64,000 bases of DNA from Tardiphaga sp. 709 (GCF_032401055.1 NZ_CP135529.1:1116001-1180000), one strand, 5' to 3'; positions 20,527-27,829 are shown, numbered from the stretch's first letter. The notes: a model not told the origin generated them from the letters alone. Numbers and translations are program-made.

Positions 20527-20694
20527 TCAGTCGAGCGGCTTGTCGTCTTCGGTCGGAGGCTCCGCTTCCGGCGAGCAGATGTCGCCGCCACCGAACTGAT
20601 CCTCCGGCGGCGGATGGTCGCCAGGGATTGTGAGCGGGTCCGGCTTTTCGCCCGGACCTTCGGGGCCTCGCTCCGCTGGCTTGCGTCCGTTCAT
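20527..20694 (-). CDS. Small acidic proline-rich protein, function unknown
   Basis: A 55-codon gene that is short enough to be missed: MNGRKPAERGPEGPGEKPDP ... ending PTEDDKPLD. It is rich in P, E, D and G with one cysteine and no hydrophobic core, so it is probably unstructured. A strong ribosome binding site (GGGAGG eight bases before the ATG at 20694) supports it. I have the impression that similar tiny proteins exist in related rhizobia, but this is memory, not a search. Confidence 0.6.
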   Translation of the reverse strand: MNGRKPAERGPEGPGEKPDPLTIPGDHPPPEDQFGGGDICSPEAEPPTEDDKPLD

Positions 20695-20851
20695 GCCGGT
20701 GCCTCCCTTTGCGAGTCAACGCCACCACACGCGATCCGTTGCATAAGCGCATGTCCCGATCGGGACGATGACCGATATCGCCCGGGTCCGTTGAACGAAA
20801 AACCGCCCGGGACTGACCCAGTACCGACCGAACGGTCCTGGAGACGATGTC

Positions 20852-21220
20852 ATGAAACGGTTGCTGATCTTCCTTGTGCTCTTCCCCGCCATTGCCACGG
20901 CGGCGTTCTACGTCGTGACCTACATCCTGACGGGCGCGGCGCAGGACAGCGGCACAGGGCCGGTTCTCATCTATCTCGTCTTTATCGTGCCCGGGCTTCT
21001 CGTCGCTTTGCTCGACTGGCTGGCCGCCAGATCGTCCATTCCTGCTGTCATCATCACGACGCTTCTGACCTACGGAGCAACCGTGCTGGTGATGGGCTTG
21101 CTGCTCGGGTGGAGCAAACAGGTCCTGGCGCTCGGTCTCATCTGTGCCATTCCGGCCGCCCTGTGTTCGTGGCTGTCGGGCCGTAGCGACGCCGCGGCGC
21201 AGGCGTCGTCGCCGGCATGA
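20852..21220 (+). CDS. Small integral membrane protein, function unknown
   Basis: The 122-residue product has four hydrophobic helices (MKRLLIFLVLFPAIATAAFYV, VLIYLVFIVPGLLVALLDWLA, AVIITTLLTYGATVLVMGLLL, VLALGLICAIPAALCSWLSG) and a short polar tail. GGAG lies nine bases before the ATG. No family is recognised. Confidence 0.7.
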   Translation: MKRLLIFLVLFPAIATAAFYVVTYILTGAAQDSGTGPVLIYLVFIVPGLLVALLDWLAARSSIPAVIITTLLTYGATVLVMGLLLGWSKQVLALGLICAIPAALCSWLSGRSDAAAQASSPA

Positions 21221-21226
21221 CGCGCT

Positions 21227-22351
21227 TCAGGTCCGCGCCGCGATCAACTGCCGGATAAATTCCGGCGCCTTCGCGCTGGGGAGCCACCGCGTCACCGCGA
21301 TCATGTCAGCATCCCGATCGATCCAGATCATGTTGCCGCCGGCACCAAGCGCATAGACGGCCGTCTCCGGCGCAGCCTTGTTGGCATGTGGCCCGCGGTT
21401 CAGCCACCACAGGAAACCGTAATTCGGCTGCTGGGAAGACTGCGCCCACATGGCATCGACCCAGGCCTGCGACAGCAGCCGCTGGCCATTCCAGTCGCCG
21501 CCGCGCGCCATCAAGAGACCAAAGCGCGCATGATCCTCCGCGCCGATGAACATGCCGCCGCCCCAATGGCCGCCGCCCGGCACCGACTGCATCCGCTGTC
21601 CGTCGATCTCGACAAAGGAATTGTCATAGCCGACCCACTCCCAGTCCTTGGACGCGCCGATCGGATCCATGATGCGGGTACGCAGCACATCCGGCAGCGG
21701 GTGCTTGAACAGATTCAGCAGGCAGAGCGACAGCAGGTTCACGCGCACATCGTTATATTCGTAGAAGCTGCCCGGCGTTTGCCACTCGCGCAGCTCGCCC
21801 TTGCGGCTGTTGTCGGCATTCGGCGCCACCAGACGGTTATGATCGATCTGGTCCGGCTTGCCGAACAGCTCGCCGCGCCATTCGCTGGTCTGCTGCAGCA
21901 GATGCCGCCAGGTGATCGGAGCATTATGCGCATCTGCAAATAGCGGCCCCGGCACGCGCGTACCCACGGGCTCGTCGATATCCCCGATCAGCCCGTCATC
22001 GACCGCGAGGCCCGTGAGCGTGGCGAGATAGCTCTTGGCGATGGAGAAGGTCATATCCGGCCGGGCGATCTCGCCCCACGCAGCCAGCACGTGACCATTC
22101 TGCAGCACCATGCCCGCCGAGCCGCCGCGCTCGCGCACCGGCCCCAGCACCGCGCTCCATGGCCCGGTCTCATTCCAGTCCACATTCGGCGCATAGCGCC
22201 CGTCGTCGTAATAGAAGCCGCGCGGCCACGGCGTTTCATTGGCCTGCGCGAAGGCGACTGCTGCGGCGAGCTTGTCCGGGACGTAGCCGGCGGCGCGCGG
22301 ATCGATCTTGTCCCAGGCGCTGGCGGCGGGGAAGTAATGAGGGTCGGTCAT
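21227..22351 (-). CDS. Beta-lactamase-like serine hydrolase
   Basis: A 374-residue penicillin-binding-protein-fold hydrolase. The nucleophile motif is TFSIAKSYLATLTG (S-x-x-K), followed by the tyrosine motif YNDVRVNLLSLCLLNLF (Y-x-N region) and a late GAGGNMIWIDRDADMIAVTRW near the third catalytic motif. There is no signal peptide, so it is probably a cytosolic esterase, amidase or oligomer hydrolase rather than an antibiotic-resistance enzyme. It converges with the small membrane protein gene. Confidence 0.85.
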   Translation of the reverse strand: MTDPHYFPAASAWDKIDPRAAGYVPDKLAAAVAFAQANETPWPRGFYYDDGRYAPNVDWNETGPWSAVLGPVRERGGSAGMVLQNGHVLAAWGEIARPDMTFSIAKSYLATLTGLAVDDGLIGDIDEPVGTRVPGPLFADAHNAPITWRHLLQQTSEWRGELFGKPDQIDHNRLVAPNADNSRKGELREWQTPGSFYEYNDVRVNLLSLCLLNLFKHPLPDVLRTRIMDPIGASKDWEWVGYDNSFVEIDGQRMQSVPGGGHWGGGMFIGAEDHARFGLLMARGGDWNGQRLLSQAWVDAMWAQSSQQPNYGFLWWLNRGPHANKAAPETAVYALGAGGNMIWIDRDADMIAVTRWLPSAKAPEFIRQLIAART

Positions 22352-22582
22352 CGGGGCATCGGGCTCGCTTTAAACAACAGGCCCCGGTTATTGACCGGAT
22401 AGAGATCGGCGGCAACCGATTGCGGCGCGAGTGATTTTGGCGAGCGTAGCCCGGGGATCGCGGCCGTCATTGCGGAAGCTCGTCTTCGCACTCGTGATTG
22501 TTGCGATCGCTATCGCTGCGCTGCGTTGGCTGAGGTGACGGGGGCGGATCACGGTATCACGGTCTCGCACGAACTTGAAAGA

Positions 22583-23107
22583 TCACCTTTTTGGCGGTTT
22601 TGACCCGACCCCCACGAAGAAGAAGTCGGCTGGTGGTTCATCGGTGCCCCTTCCAACAAGCAAACCAGGATTGATCACCGACGAGAGTGCTTTCATGATT
22701 TCCGGGGATTTGGCTCCTCGACCGTATTCAACGCCGACTTCGAAACCTCCGCCGGTGCTGTACTTCACTTCCCACTGCGCTGCTCTGAATGCAGTCGCTA
22801 TGCTCTGCGCAAAACTTTTGCCAAGCGAGTTGAGGTACATCACATGAACCAACCCCTTGAATGGCATTGCAACGATTGCCTTCCGTAGCGTTTCTACCTG
22901 TTCGGTATCCAGAGCGTCCCACTGATCGCCGATGACAGTTTCAAGCCGCTCGATCACCTGCACCGCGCGAGTAAGATCTGTCTTCGACTTCTCGGCCATT
23001 TGAGAACTCGCAACGCTCGATATGATGCCAACAACAACACCAGCGGCTGCAAAAAAGCCGGCTATAATCGAACCGTAATTTGAAAAGAAAACTTGCCAGT
23101 TGGACAT
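22583..23107 (-). CDS. Hypothetical membrane-anchored protein, last gene of HTH operon
   Basis: The 174-residue product has one N-terminal hydrophobic segment (NYGSIIAGFFAAAGVVVGII) followed by a mostly soluble helical part (SKTDLTRAVQVIERLETVIG) and a glycine-rich end. No family is recognised. GAGG lies six bases before the ATG. It follows the HTH gene by 32 bp and the three genes 23693 to 22583 read as one transcript. Typical of lineage-specific accessory genes. Confidence 0.6.
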   Translation of the reverse strand: MSNWQVFFSNYGSIIAGFFAAAGVVVGIISSVASSQMAEKSKTDLTRAVQVIERLETVIGDQWDALDTEQVETLRKAIVAMPFKGLVHVMYLNSLGKSFAQSIATAFRAAQWEVKYSTGGGFEVGVEYGRGAKSPEIMKALSSVINPGLLVGRGTDEPPADFFFVGVGSKPPKR

Positions 23108-23139
23108 CCCATCCTCGTTTCGATCGTTGATCTTGAGCG

Positions 23140-23481
23140 CTAATCGCGCAAACGAATGACTACCTCACACATCATTGCGGCTTTCAACACAGCCACAGCA
23201 GTTGTTTCATGGTCAGCTCCGGCCTGTCGGACGATCTCCGCGCAAAGCGCAATAGACTCATCGGGCACGAGTTCACCACCGGTGATCGTTGCATATCGGA
23301 GCAGCGACAAAAGTGCGGTAACCGGCCCACTCGGTCCGTCACCGTCCTCCCACTTCCGAATGGTGTCGGCACCGTTGGCCGACGCCAAGCCGCACAGCTT
23401 CGCCATGTCATCGAGCGACAGCCGGCGGCCGACCGCTAAGCCGAGATCCTCGCGCAGCTGTTTCAATTCGTCGCCTGTCAT
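23140..23481 (-). CDS. Helix-turn-helix (XRE-like) protein
   Basis: The 113-residue product has an N-terminal XRE/Cro-type helix-turn-helix: MTGDELKQLREDLGLAVGRR, then LSLDDMAKLCGLASANGADTIRKWEDG, in which the second helix pair looks like the DNA-reading element. The C-terminal half is helical and unassigned. The ATG at 23481 overlaps the upstream stop codon as ATGA, which implies coupling and decides the start over the TTG at 23493. It may repress its own operon. Confidence 0.7.
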   Translation of the reverse strand: MTGDELKQLREDLGLAVGRRLSLDDMAKLCGLASANGADTIRKWEDGDGPSGPVTALLSLLRYATITGGELVPDESIALCAEIVRQAGADHETTAVAVLKAAMMCEVVIRLRD

Positions 23482-23693
23482 TTTGCCGACCAATTGATCG
23501 CTCTGAAACCGATGCTGCGGGATCGTAGAATTTCTTCGAGTTCATCGCCCATCTGTTTCCAGTCGGGGGTATCCCGGACACACCAATCTCGCTTCTGACC
23601 CAGCAGTGCATTCTGATCGTCCGCATCAAGGCACTCTTGGATTTTTGAGTGCATCGCAGCTGCTGTCGTCGTCGAGATGAGCTTAAGATCCAT
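23478..23693 (-). CDS. Small hypothetical protein, first gene of HTH operon
   Basis: A 71-residue product (MDLKLISTTTAAAMHSKIQE ... ) with no recognised family, acidic and helical, with one W-C-V-R-D-T-P-D-W segment. A strong GAGGAGG ribosome binding site precedes the ATG at 23693. It overlaps the HTH gene by 4 bp. The small first gene plus HTH second gene resembles type II toxin-antitoxin order, but there is no sequence evidence for a toxin. Confidence 0.55.
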   Translation of the reverse strand: MDLKLISTTTAAAMHSKIQECLDADDQNALLGQKRDWCVRDTPDWKQMGDELEEILRSRSIGFRAINWSAK

Positions 23694-24069
23694 GGCTATT
23701 CCTCCTCGTTCTGCGCCAAATCTTGTGCTTGGCGATTCCCTAAAATGCGTACTCTAGATTCGACCGGACCGAACATCTCCCACTTGCCATCACAATGCAG
23801 CAGGAGATATCCGGCCGCCATCAGCATCACCAGACGATAAAGGGCTATGCCGACTTAGGTGGGGACGACGATCGATGATGGGAGCCGCAGGAGTTAAACG
23901 CCAGACTTCAGCAAGCGTAGCCCGGATGAGCGGAGCAATATCAGGGGTCTTGGCCGACACACCCGACCCGCATATCGCAAACGCTCATCCGGGCTACGCT
24001 CGCTTCGATAACTATTGCGACGAATGCGGCGGTTGCGGGCAAATTGAAGTTGGCGAAGGCGATGCGGAG
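23694..24069. other. Gap with inverted-repeat element
   Basis: No convincing gene is visible. The main content is the 19-bp inverted repeat described separately (23914-24000). The remainder shows short open frames only, without ribosome binding sites. Confidence 0.5.
23914..24000. repeat. 19-bp perfect inverted repeat (AGCGTAGCCCGGATGAGCG)
   Basis: AGCGTAGCCCGGATGAGCG at 23914-23932 is mirrored exactly by CGCTCATCCGGGCTACGCT at 23982-24000, with a 49-bp spacer. A half-copy (GAGCGTAGCCCGGGGATCG) appears near 22441-22459. Such 'GTAGCCCGGATGAGCG' elements look like dispersed REP-type repeats of this bacterial group. No transposase is associated here. Confidence 0.7.
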
Positions 24070-24270
24070 TCACCCAACGCGAACAGTAGCCCTGCTTCCG
24101 CGTAGCAGCCGTGCCAATTCTTGGGCCTGTTCGATGCCAGTACCATCGGGCAGGTCGAAGATGATCTGCTTTCCGCCTAGCCCAATATCCTTATCCGTAT
24201 TGAGCATGACGAAACACGGCTGATCTGCCTGCCGCTCTTTGACTTCAGGTACAAAAGGCGATTTTTGCAT
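24070..24270 (-). CDS. Small hypothetical protein
   Basis: A 66-residue product (MQKSPFVPEVKERQADQPCF ... ) with VMLNTDKDIGLGGKQIIFDLPDGTGIEQAQELARLLRG, an alternating strand/helix pattern. No family is recognised. GTGAGG lies 7-8 bases before the ATG at 24270; an earlier in-frame GTG would add four residues. It lies just outside the tRNA-Gly remnant. Confidence 0.5.
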   Translation of the reverse strand: MQKSPFVPEVKERQADQPCFVMLNTDKDIGLGGKQIIFDLPDGTGIEQAQELARLLRGSRATVRVG

Positions 24271-24433
24271 ATAGCGCCTCACGGTGGAGAATCACTCAGC
24301 GCTATTCTAATCAAGTCGCCTGCAAAGCGGCTTTATTTTTCTCTGATGCATACTTCAGGTAGATTACTTGCCGCCGAAGTTGCCACCAACTTCTGAAAAT
24401 CAGAAATCGACTCGACTAACCGATTGAAATTAT

Positions 24434-24477
24434 TGGAGCGGGTAGAGGGAATCGAACCCTCGTATTCAGCTTGGAAG
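24434..24477 (-). repeat. tRNA-Gly 3'-half remnant (attachment-site scar)
   Basis: On the minus strand the 44 nt start with CTTCCAAGCT (anticodon loop and 3' stem of tRNA-Gly-TCC), continue through a TÎ¨C arm with GGGTTCGATTCCC, and end with ACCCGCTCCA, the 3' acceptor strand plus CCA. The 5' half is missing. It is in the same orientation as the intact tRNA-Gly 2.9 kb away at 27396-27469 and shares CTTCCAAGCT, TTCGATTCCC and ACCCGCTCCA with it. Such a displaced 3' half is what integrase-mediated insertion into a tRNA gene leaves behind. Confidence 0.8.
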
Positions 24478-24606
24478 TCGGCGCCATATCTAGCACGCAA
24501 CATCACTGAAGTTCACCAAACAGCGTAAAACAAGCACTTTTCTGATTTTTGAGACTCCCGCGTATTCACTCAAATTACCCAAATCGACGCTCAAATCACC
24601 CCTCGC

Positions 24607-24626
24607 TGCGCCCGATGAGCGCCCTA
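24607..24626. repeat. 20-bp direct repeat, left copy
   Basis: TGCGCCCGATGAGCGCCCTA occurs here and again at 27284-27303 in the same orientation. This copy is 129 bp inside the tRNA-Gly remnant; the other is 92 bp inside the intact tRNA-Gly. The matching near-terminal positions suggest that they belong to the ends of one element. Confidence 0.7.
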
Positions 24627-24652
24627 GAATTTGGGGCGCCGCAAGAATGCGG

Positions 24653-24689
24653 GCAAAGAAAAAGGCGCCAGGTCAAGCCTTGGCGCCTT
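24653..24689 (-). terminator. Rho-independent terminator after the PP-loop gene pair
   Basis: A 9-bp perfect stem (24662-24670 with 24681-24689, AAGGCGCCA/TGGCGCCTT) is followed on the minus strand by TTTCTTTG. It lies 21 bp after the small gene at 24711 and should end the PAPS-reductase-like transcript. Confidence 0.8.
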
Positions 24690-24710
24690 CTCGACTAACA
24701 TTTTATTGGG

Positions 24711-24878
24711 CTAGGTTTCAGCCGGCGTTGCCTGCATCTTCGCTAAATCCCGCTGCGCCCTCGCCCGGCCTTCATCATCATCCGCATCCTTCACCCGATC
24801 CTTGAAAATCATGATCAGCTTGTCGCGGAGCGGAAGCTTCTCGTGGGAGCCGTCGAGGGTTTTGAGGAAGAGGATCAT
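24711..24878 (-). CDS. Small charged protein downstream of PP-loop enzyme
   Basis: A 55-residue product: MILFLKTLDGSHEKLPLRDK, then LIMIFKDRVKDADDDEGRAR and a short tail ending TPAET. Helical and highly charged, with no recognised family. It lies 26 bp after the PAPS-reductase-like gene and directly before a strong terminator, so the two are very likely cotranscribed. There is no strong ribosome binding site, so this call rests on context. Confidence 0.5.
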   Translation of the reverse strand: MILFLKTLDGSHEKLPLRDKLIMIFKDRVKDADDDEGRARAQRDLAKMQATPAET

Positions 24879-24904
24879 GCCGGGATTGTCGCATCACGAC
24901 ACAG

Positions 24905-25903
24905 TCATTCGCAGAGGCCGTAAATGCTGCTGCAGAGCGGGCCTTCTTCCTGCTCGCCGCCGACCCGGAAGAAATCGAACTGCTTGCCGCCGCGACTGGT
25001 CTTAGCCCACTGCACCACGGCGTGAATGCCATGGTTTTCAGGAGTTGCATCAAGGGCAGTGCGCCCGTCTTTCCAGCCCGTTTTATCCATCGCAAAGAAC
25101 GTTGCAGTTTCCGTTTTGCTCACCTTCATGACCAGGCTTTCCCACCTGGCGACACGTTCCAGTTCCTCTGGAAAGCGGTTCGCGACCTCCAGCAGCTCAT
25201 TCTTCGTCGCATGGATACATGGCATGCAGCCGACCCGACCCATACCCTGCTTGTAAAGCGGGTTCGGTGCGACGCCGTGCTTGTCATGCATTGCGAACAC
25301 CTGCTCGACGTTCCATTGAAGAATTGGCCGATAGTTCCACAGCTCGCCGCCATCAGCTCCGCCGCCGACAAGGTCGCGCTCGGGCAGCGCTGCGCGGCTC
25401 CGGCTTTCATCGGCGCGGACGCCCTGCCATGAGATGACGACATGCCCAGCCTCCATCAAGGGCATGTGGACCTGCTCCAGCAGTGGATTCCTCTTCAACT
25501 CCTCGCTGCAGAAGCGCACGCGCGTCGATGGAAAGCGACCGTGCACCAGGCACATATCCAGGAAGGGATTGCCGGTCGGCTTCAGGTATTCCAGGGCCTG
25601 CGTAGCAACCTCTGGCGTCCACGTGTGACGGCTACCAGCGCGCTCCTTGTGTTCTCCGGCAATGACGCGCTCCATAAATCTGCGGCGGTTCTCAATGGCC
25701 TCGGTGTAGTCCGCTTTGATAGTGCGGATCGGGAAAACCTTGTCGTTCAAATACTGGATGTATTCGTAGGTCTGCGGGTGCTCGTGGCCGGTGTCGGCGA
25801 ACACGGCCTGCAAGTTTTCTGCGCCGCGCTCGATCGCGAGAAGCAGCAGCGCGGTGCTGTCTTTTCCGCCGGAGACAGACACGATATTATGAGTAGTAGA
25901 CAT
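24905..25903 (-). CDS. Phosphoadenosine phosphosulfate reductase-family PP-loop enzyme
   Basis: The 332-residue product has the PP-loop SGGKDST at residues 11-17 that binds and adenylates with ATP, then a FADTGHEHPQTYEYI segment typical of CysH/DndC relatives. Cysteines occur at 118, 132 and in a C-M-P-C pair (226-229), which could bind a metal or Fe-S cluster. Family members reduce PAPS, activate sulfur (DndC) or, in phages and islands, have unknown roles. It is shorter than typical DndC and no dnd partners are nearby. It lies inside the tRNA-Gly-bounded segment, which argues for an element-borne function rather than housekeeping sulfate assimilation. Confidence 0.85.
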   Translation of the reverse strand: MSTTHNIVSVSGGKDSTALLLLAIERGAENLQAVFADTGHEHPQTYEYIQYLNDKVFPIRTIKADYTEAIENRRRFMERVIAGEHKERAGSRHTWTPEVATQALEYLKPTGNPFLDMCLVHGRFPSTRVRFCSEELKRNPLLEQVHMPLMEAGHVVISWQGVRADESRSRAALPERDLVGGGADGGELWNYRPILQWNVEQVFAMHDKHGVAPNPLYKQGMGRVGCMPCIHATKNELLEVANRFPEELERVARWESLVMKVSKTETATFFAMDKTGWKDGRTALDATPENHGIHAVVQWAKTSRGGKQFDFFRVGGEQEEGPLCSSIYGLCE

Positions 25904-26024
25904 TGGATTTTTGCCACGTTGGTTCGTGGCTTTGATGTTGATGTCACGTATTGTATTTGATTAATCGCTTCGCGTGTGAAGTAGTGATGTTGCGGGATCG
26001 CCGTGTATCGGAGCAGCAACAATC

Positions 26025-26474
26025 ATGAATGCAGAAGAGTTACCTCAATACAACGATGTCATGACCGCCCTGACACCAGTGCTCTACGATTTACCCGGCA
26101 AGTTGATCGCGATCGACGGGCATTCAGGCGTTGGGAAGACAACGCTCGGGCGTTATCTAGCTTGGCGGTTCAACATTTCGCTTATCGAGACGGACCTGTT
26201 TCTGATCCCGAGCCAAGGCAAGCTGGTCTACTTCAAGGAAGCACTGAAGCATGTCATTGCGCGCCGGCTCTCTAAACCGCGTCCTGTGATCGTCGAAGCG
26301 GTCGCCGTGCGTCGTCTGCTCCGATATCTCGAGCTCGAGCCGGACTACGTCATTTACGTATCGAGCAAGGATGCACCTGAAAGCAGATCATTAAAGGATG
26401 AGATTGCTTCCTACGATGCTGAATTCAAACCGGCAACCAGTGCAGACCTCGTTATCCAAGTCGATCATGGTTGA
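26025..26474 (+). CDS. Small P-loop NTPase (nucleoside/shikimate kinase-like)
   Basis: A 149-residue protein with a Walker A motif IAIDGHSGVGKTTLGRYLAW (P-loop at residues 32-39), followed by IETDLFLIP, which resembles the substrate-binding segment of uridine or shikimate kinases. The second half is short and lacks a clear lid, so it may be a truncated or minimal kinase. It is divergent from the PP-loop gene and its 3' end overlaps the convergent gene at 26465 by 10 bp. Substrate unknown; phosphorylation of a small molecule or nucleoside is only an inference. Confidence 0.65.
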   Translation: MNAEELPQYNDVMTALTPVLYDLPGKLIAIDGHSGVGKTTLGRYLAWRFNISLIETDLFLIPSQGKLVYFKEALKHVIARRLSKPRPVIVEAVAVRRLLRYLELEPDYVIYVSSKDAPESRSLKDEIASYDAEFKPATSADLVIQVDHG

Positions 26475-27052
26475 TTAATCTGACCGGATATCTCTGATTC
26501 CGTGCCTGCGATTGCTTTCACAAACGCAATCATGTCCATGAAAATACGATCTACGAAGTCGTACTCTGTCATGAGGTCTTCGACCTTAAAAACGGTCGTC
26601 TCCTTGGCCCTCTTATGCAACTCGAAGCGCGCGTCCTCTACGCGCTCGACACCCACTGTTTCTACAATTCGGCCCCCGTCCATCCGGACCTTAATTTTCA
26701 AAGAGCCTCCATGCCGAACAGGGTTTGCGTGAGCGATCTGCCCCCGTACATCGGAAGCCTTTTTTGCTCGGATTAGTAAGGGAAGCAACTGGGGCCATGG
26801 CTCACCCTGCAAACCGACTGCTGCGGCGCTGATTATCTGAATTTTTCGATCAATGCCCCGAACAGATGCGAAGATGGCATCCGCCCGCGCTCGCGATCCT
26901 CCGAGAACGGCGGCGAAGATATCTTCCAGATAGTCCTCCACGTGTTGAAACCTGAGTATGCAGTGTCCAACAAGCGCATAGAACCGCTGCTGTTCGGCAC
27001 GAAACTTTTCGACCCCAGCCGCTTCTGAAGGCTCGTCACTGGTCATGACCAC
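26465..27052 (-). CDS. Hypothetical protein with HEPN-like R-x4-H motif
   Basis: The 195-residue product is largely helical (EKFRAEQQRFYALVGHCILR, FQHVEDYLEDIFAAVLGGSR) and contains DVRGQIAHANPV at residues 101-112. R103-x4-H108 matches the R-x4-6-H signature of HEPN nucleases, which appear in toxin-antitoxin, abortive infection and CRISPR effectors. The match is short and the fold is not proven. The start is a GTG at 27052 with GAGG five bases upstream; an ATG at 27046 is an alternative. It lies within the tRNA-Gly-bounded segment, converging with the P-loop gene. Confidence 0.55.
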   Translation of the reverse strand: MVMTSDEPSEAAGVEKFRAEQQRFYALVGHCILRFQHVEDYLEDIFAAVLGGSRARADAIFASVRGIDRKIQIISAAAVGLQGEPWPQLLPLLIRAKKASDVRGQIAHANPVRHGGSLKIKVRMDGGRIVETVGVERVEDARFELHKRAKETTVFKVEDLMTEYDFVDRIFMDMIAFVKAIAGTESEISGQINQP

Positions 27053-27395
27053 ACCATCCTCAAAATCCGATTACCTAAGCAGTGATGTTGCGTGATTGCG
27101 ACGCGCACCAAGCAGGGCGCAAGAATCATCCCCGCAGTCTGTTGATCTATTGCCCCCGAACTTCACTAGAAATCACGGAAGCTCATAAATCAGGGGAAAA
27201 CGTACACACACGTGAATCGCGGCTACATAAGCTTTTCTACAAGCCGCTGATTTGACTCAAGAATTTTTGGCTTAATTTGAAGTGCGCCCGATGAGCGCCC
27301 TAAGAATACCGTGGACAGTCTGATCAGCGACTCTTGACGGGGGTTCCACACCATGCAACTCGTTGAATCGTAAGCGATTTTCGTGGAGTAGAGAG
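27053..27395. other. Gap between HEPN-like gene and tRNA-Gly
   Basis: No gene is supported in these 343 bp. The stretch holds the right copy of the 20-bp direct repeat (27284-27303) and an AGTGATGTTGCG block near 27081 that recurs near 25983, upstream of the P-loop gene. The latter pair could be shared promoter or operator sequence. Confidence 0.5.
27284..27303. repeat. 20-bp direct repeat, right copy
   Basis: Second copy of TGCGCCCGATGAGCGCCCTA, in the same orientation as 24607-24626 and 92 bp inside the intact tRNA-Gly. The identity extends with one base difference into AGAAT on the right. Confidence 0.7.
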
Positions 27396-27469
27396 TGGAG
27401 CGGGTAAGGGGAATCGAACCCCTGTCAGTAGCTTGGAAGGCTGCTGCTCTACCATTGAGCTATACCCGC
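27396..27469 (-). tRNA. tRNA-Gly (anticodon TCC)
   Basis: The 74-nt minus-strand gene has acceptor GCGGGTA/TACCCGC, D arm GCTC/GAGC, anticodon loop CTTCCAA (TCC), TÎ¨C arm AGGGG/CCCCT with TTCGATT, discriminator T and an encoded CCA. The anticodon stem GCAGC/GCTAC has an internal C28-A42 mismatch. The remnant at 24434 has GCTGA at the same place, which would restore C28-G42. I infer that the 3' half of this gene was supplied by an integrated element. Confidence 0.93.
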
Positions 27470-27690
27470 GTGCCGCGTCAGGTAACACGTTGCGCGGCGG
27501 GTCTCAACCTCATGTGAGGTCGCATCCCCTGCCCGATGCGACCGGCGGATTGCGGTTGGATTTCAAGGGGATGACGTGTGGACATGAGGTTTGAGGCTTG
27601 AGGCTGGCCGTAGATGCCGGGCGGCCCTCCTCGTCATTCCCCTGCAAATCAATTGGTTTGCCTGAGGGCAGGACGAACCGCCCCACACTC

Positions 27691-27829
27691 GTCATTCCGG
27701 GGCGCGCGCCGCCGGCGAAGCCGGCAGAGCGCGAACCCGGAATCCCGGAATGTTCAGCGCTGACTAGAGACTCTCATGCTGGGATTCCGGGTTCGCGTCC
27801 GGCAAGTGCCGGCCGCGCCCCGGAATGAC
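27691..27829. repeat. Palindromic intergenic repeat, copy 2 (near-perfect)
   Basis: The ends are an exact 16-bp inverted pair, GTCATTCCGGGGCGCG and CGCGCCCCGGAATGAC. A second exact 16-bp inverted pair lies inside: GCGAACCCGGAATCCC at 27731-27746 and GGGATTCCGGGTTCGC at 27781-27796. The two nested stems would form a long cruciform or RNA hairpin. Copies at 9160 and 38954 share the same plan. Confidence 0.85.

Larger units (their letters stand above)
24283..24710. other. Gap between accessory genes: tRNA remnant, direct repeat, terminator
   Basis: This 428-bp stretch holds the tRNA-Gly 3' remnant (24434-24477), one copy of a 20-bp direct repeat (24607-24626) and a terminator (24653-24689), described separately. 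A second weak hairpin with a T-rich tail is at 24313-24340. It is AT-richer than the surrounding chromosome. No gene is supported. Confidence 0.6.

Noticed and set aside
22431-22542. A tiny hydrophobic open frame (GTG start, ending in a short membrane-like helix)
   Set aside because: It overlaps a half-copy of the GTAGCCCGG repeat, has no ribosome binding site and is too short to support.
24905-25903. DndC and a full DNA phosphorothioation system
   Set aside because: The protein has the PP-loop but is shorter than DndC, and no dndA/B/D/E or ssp-like genes are nearby.
24434-27469. An active integrative element with its own integrase
   Set aside because: No tyrosine or serine recombinase gene was found between or next to the tRNA-Gly copies.
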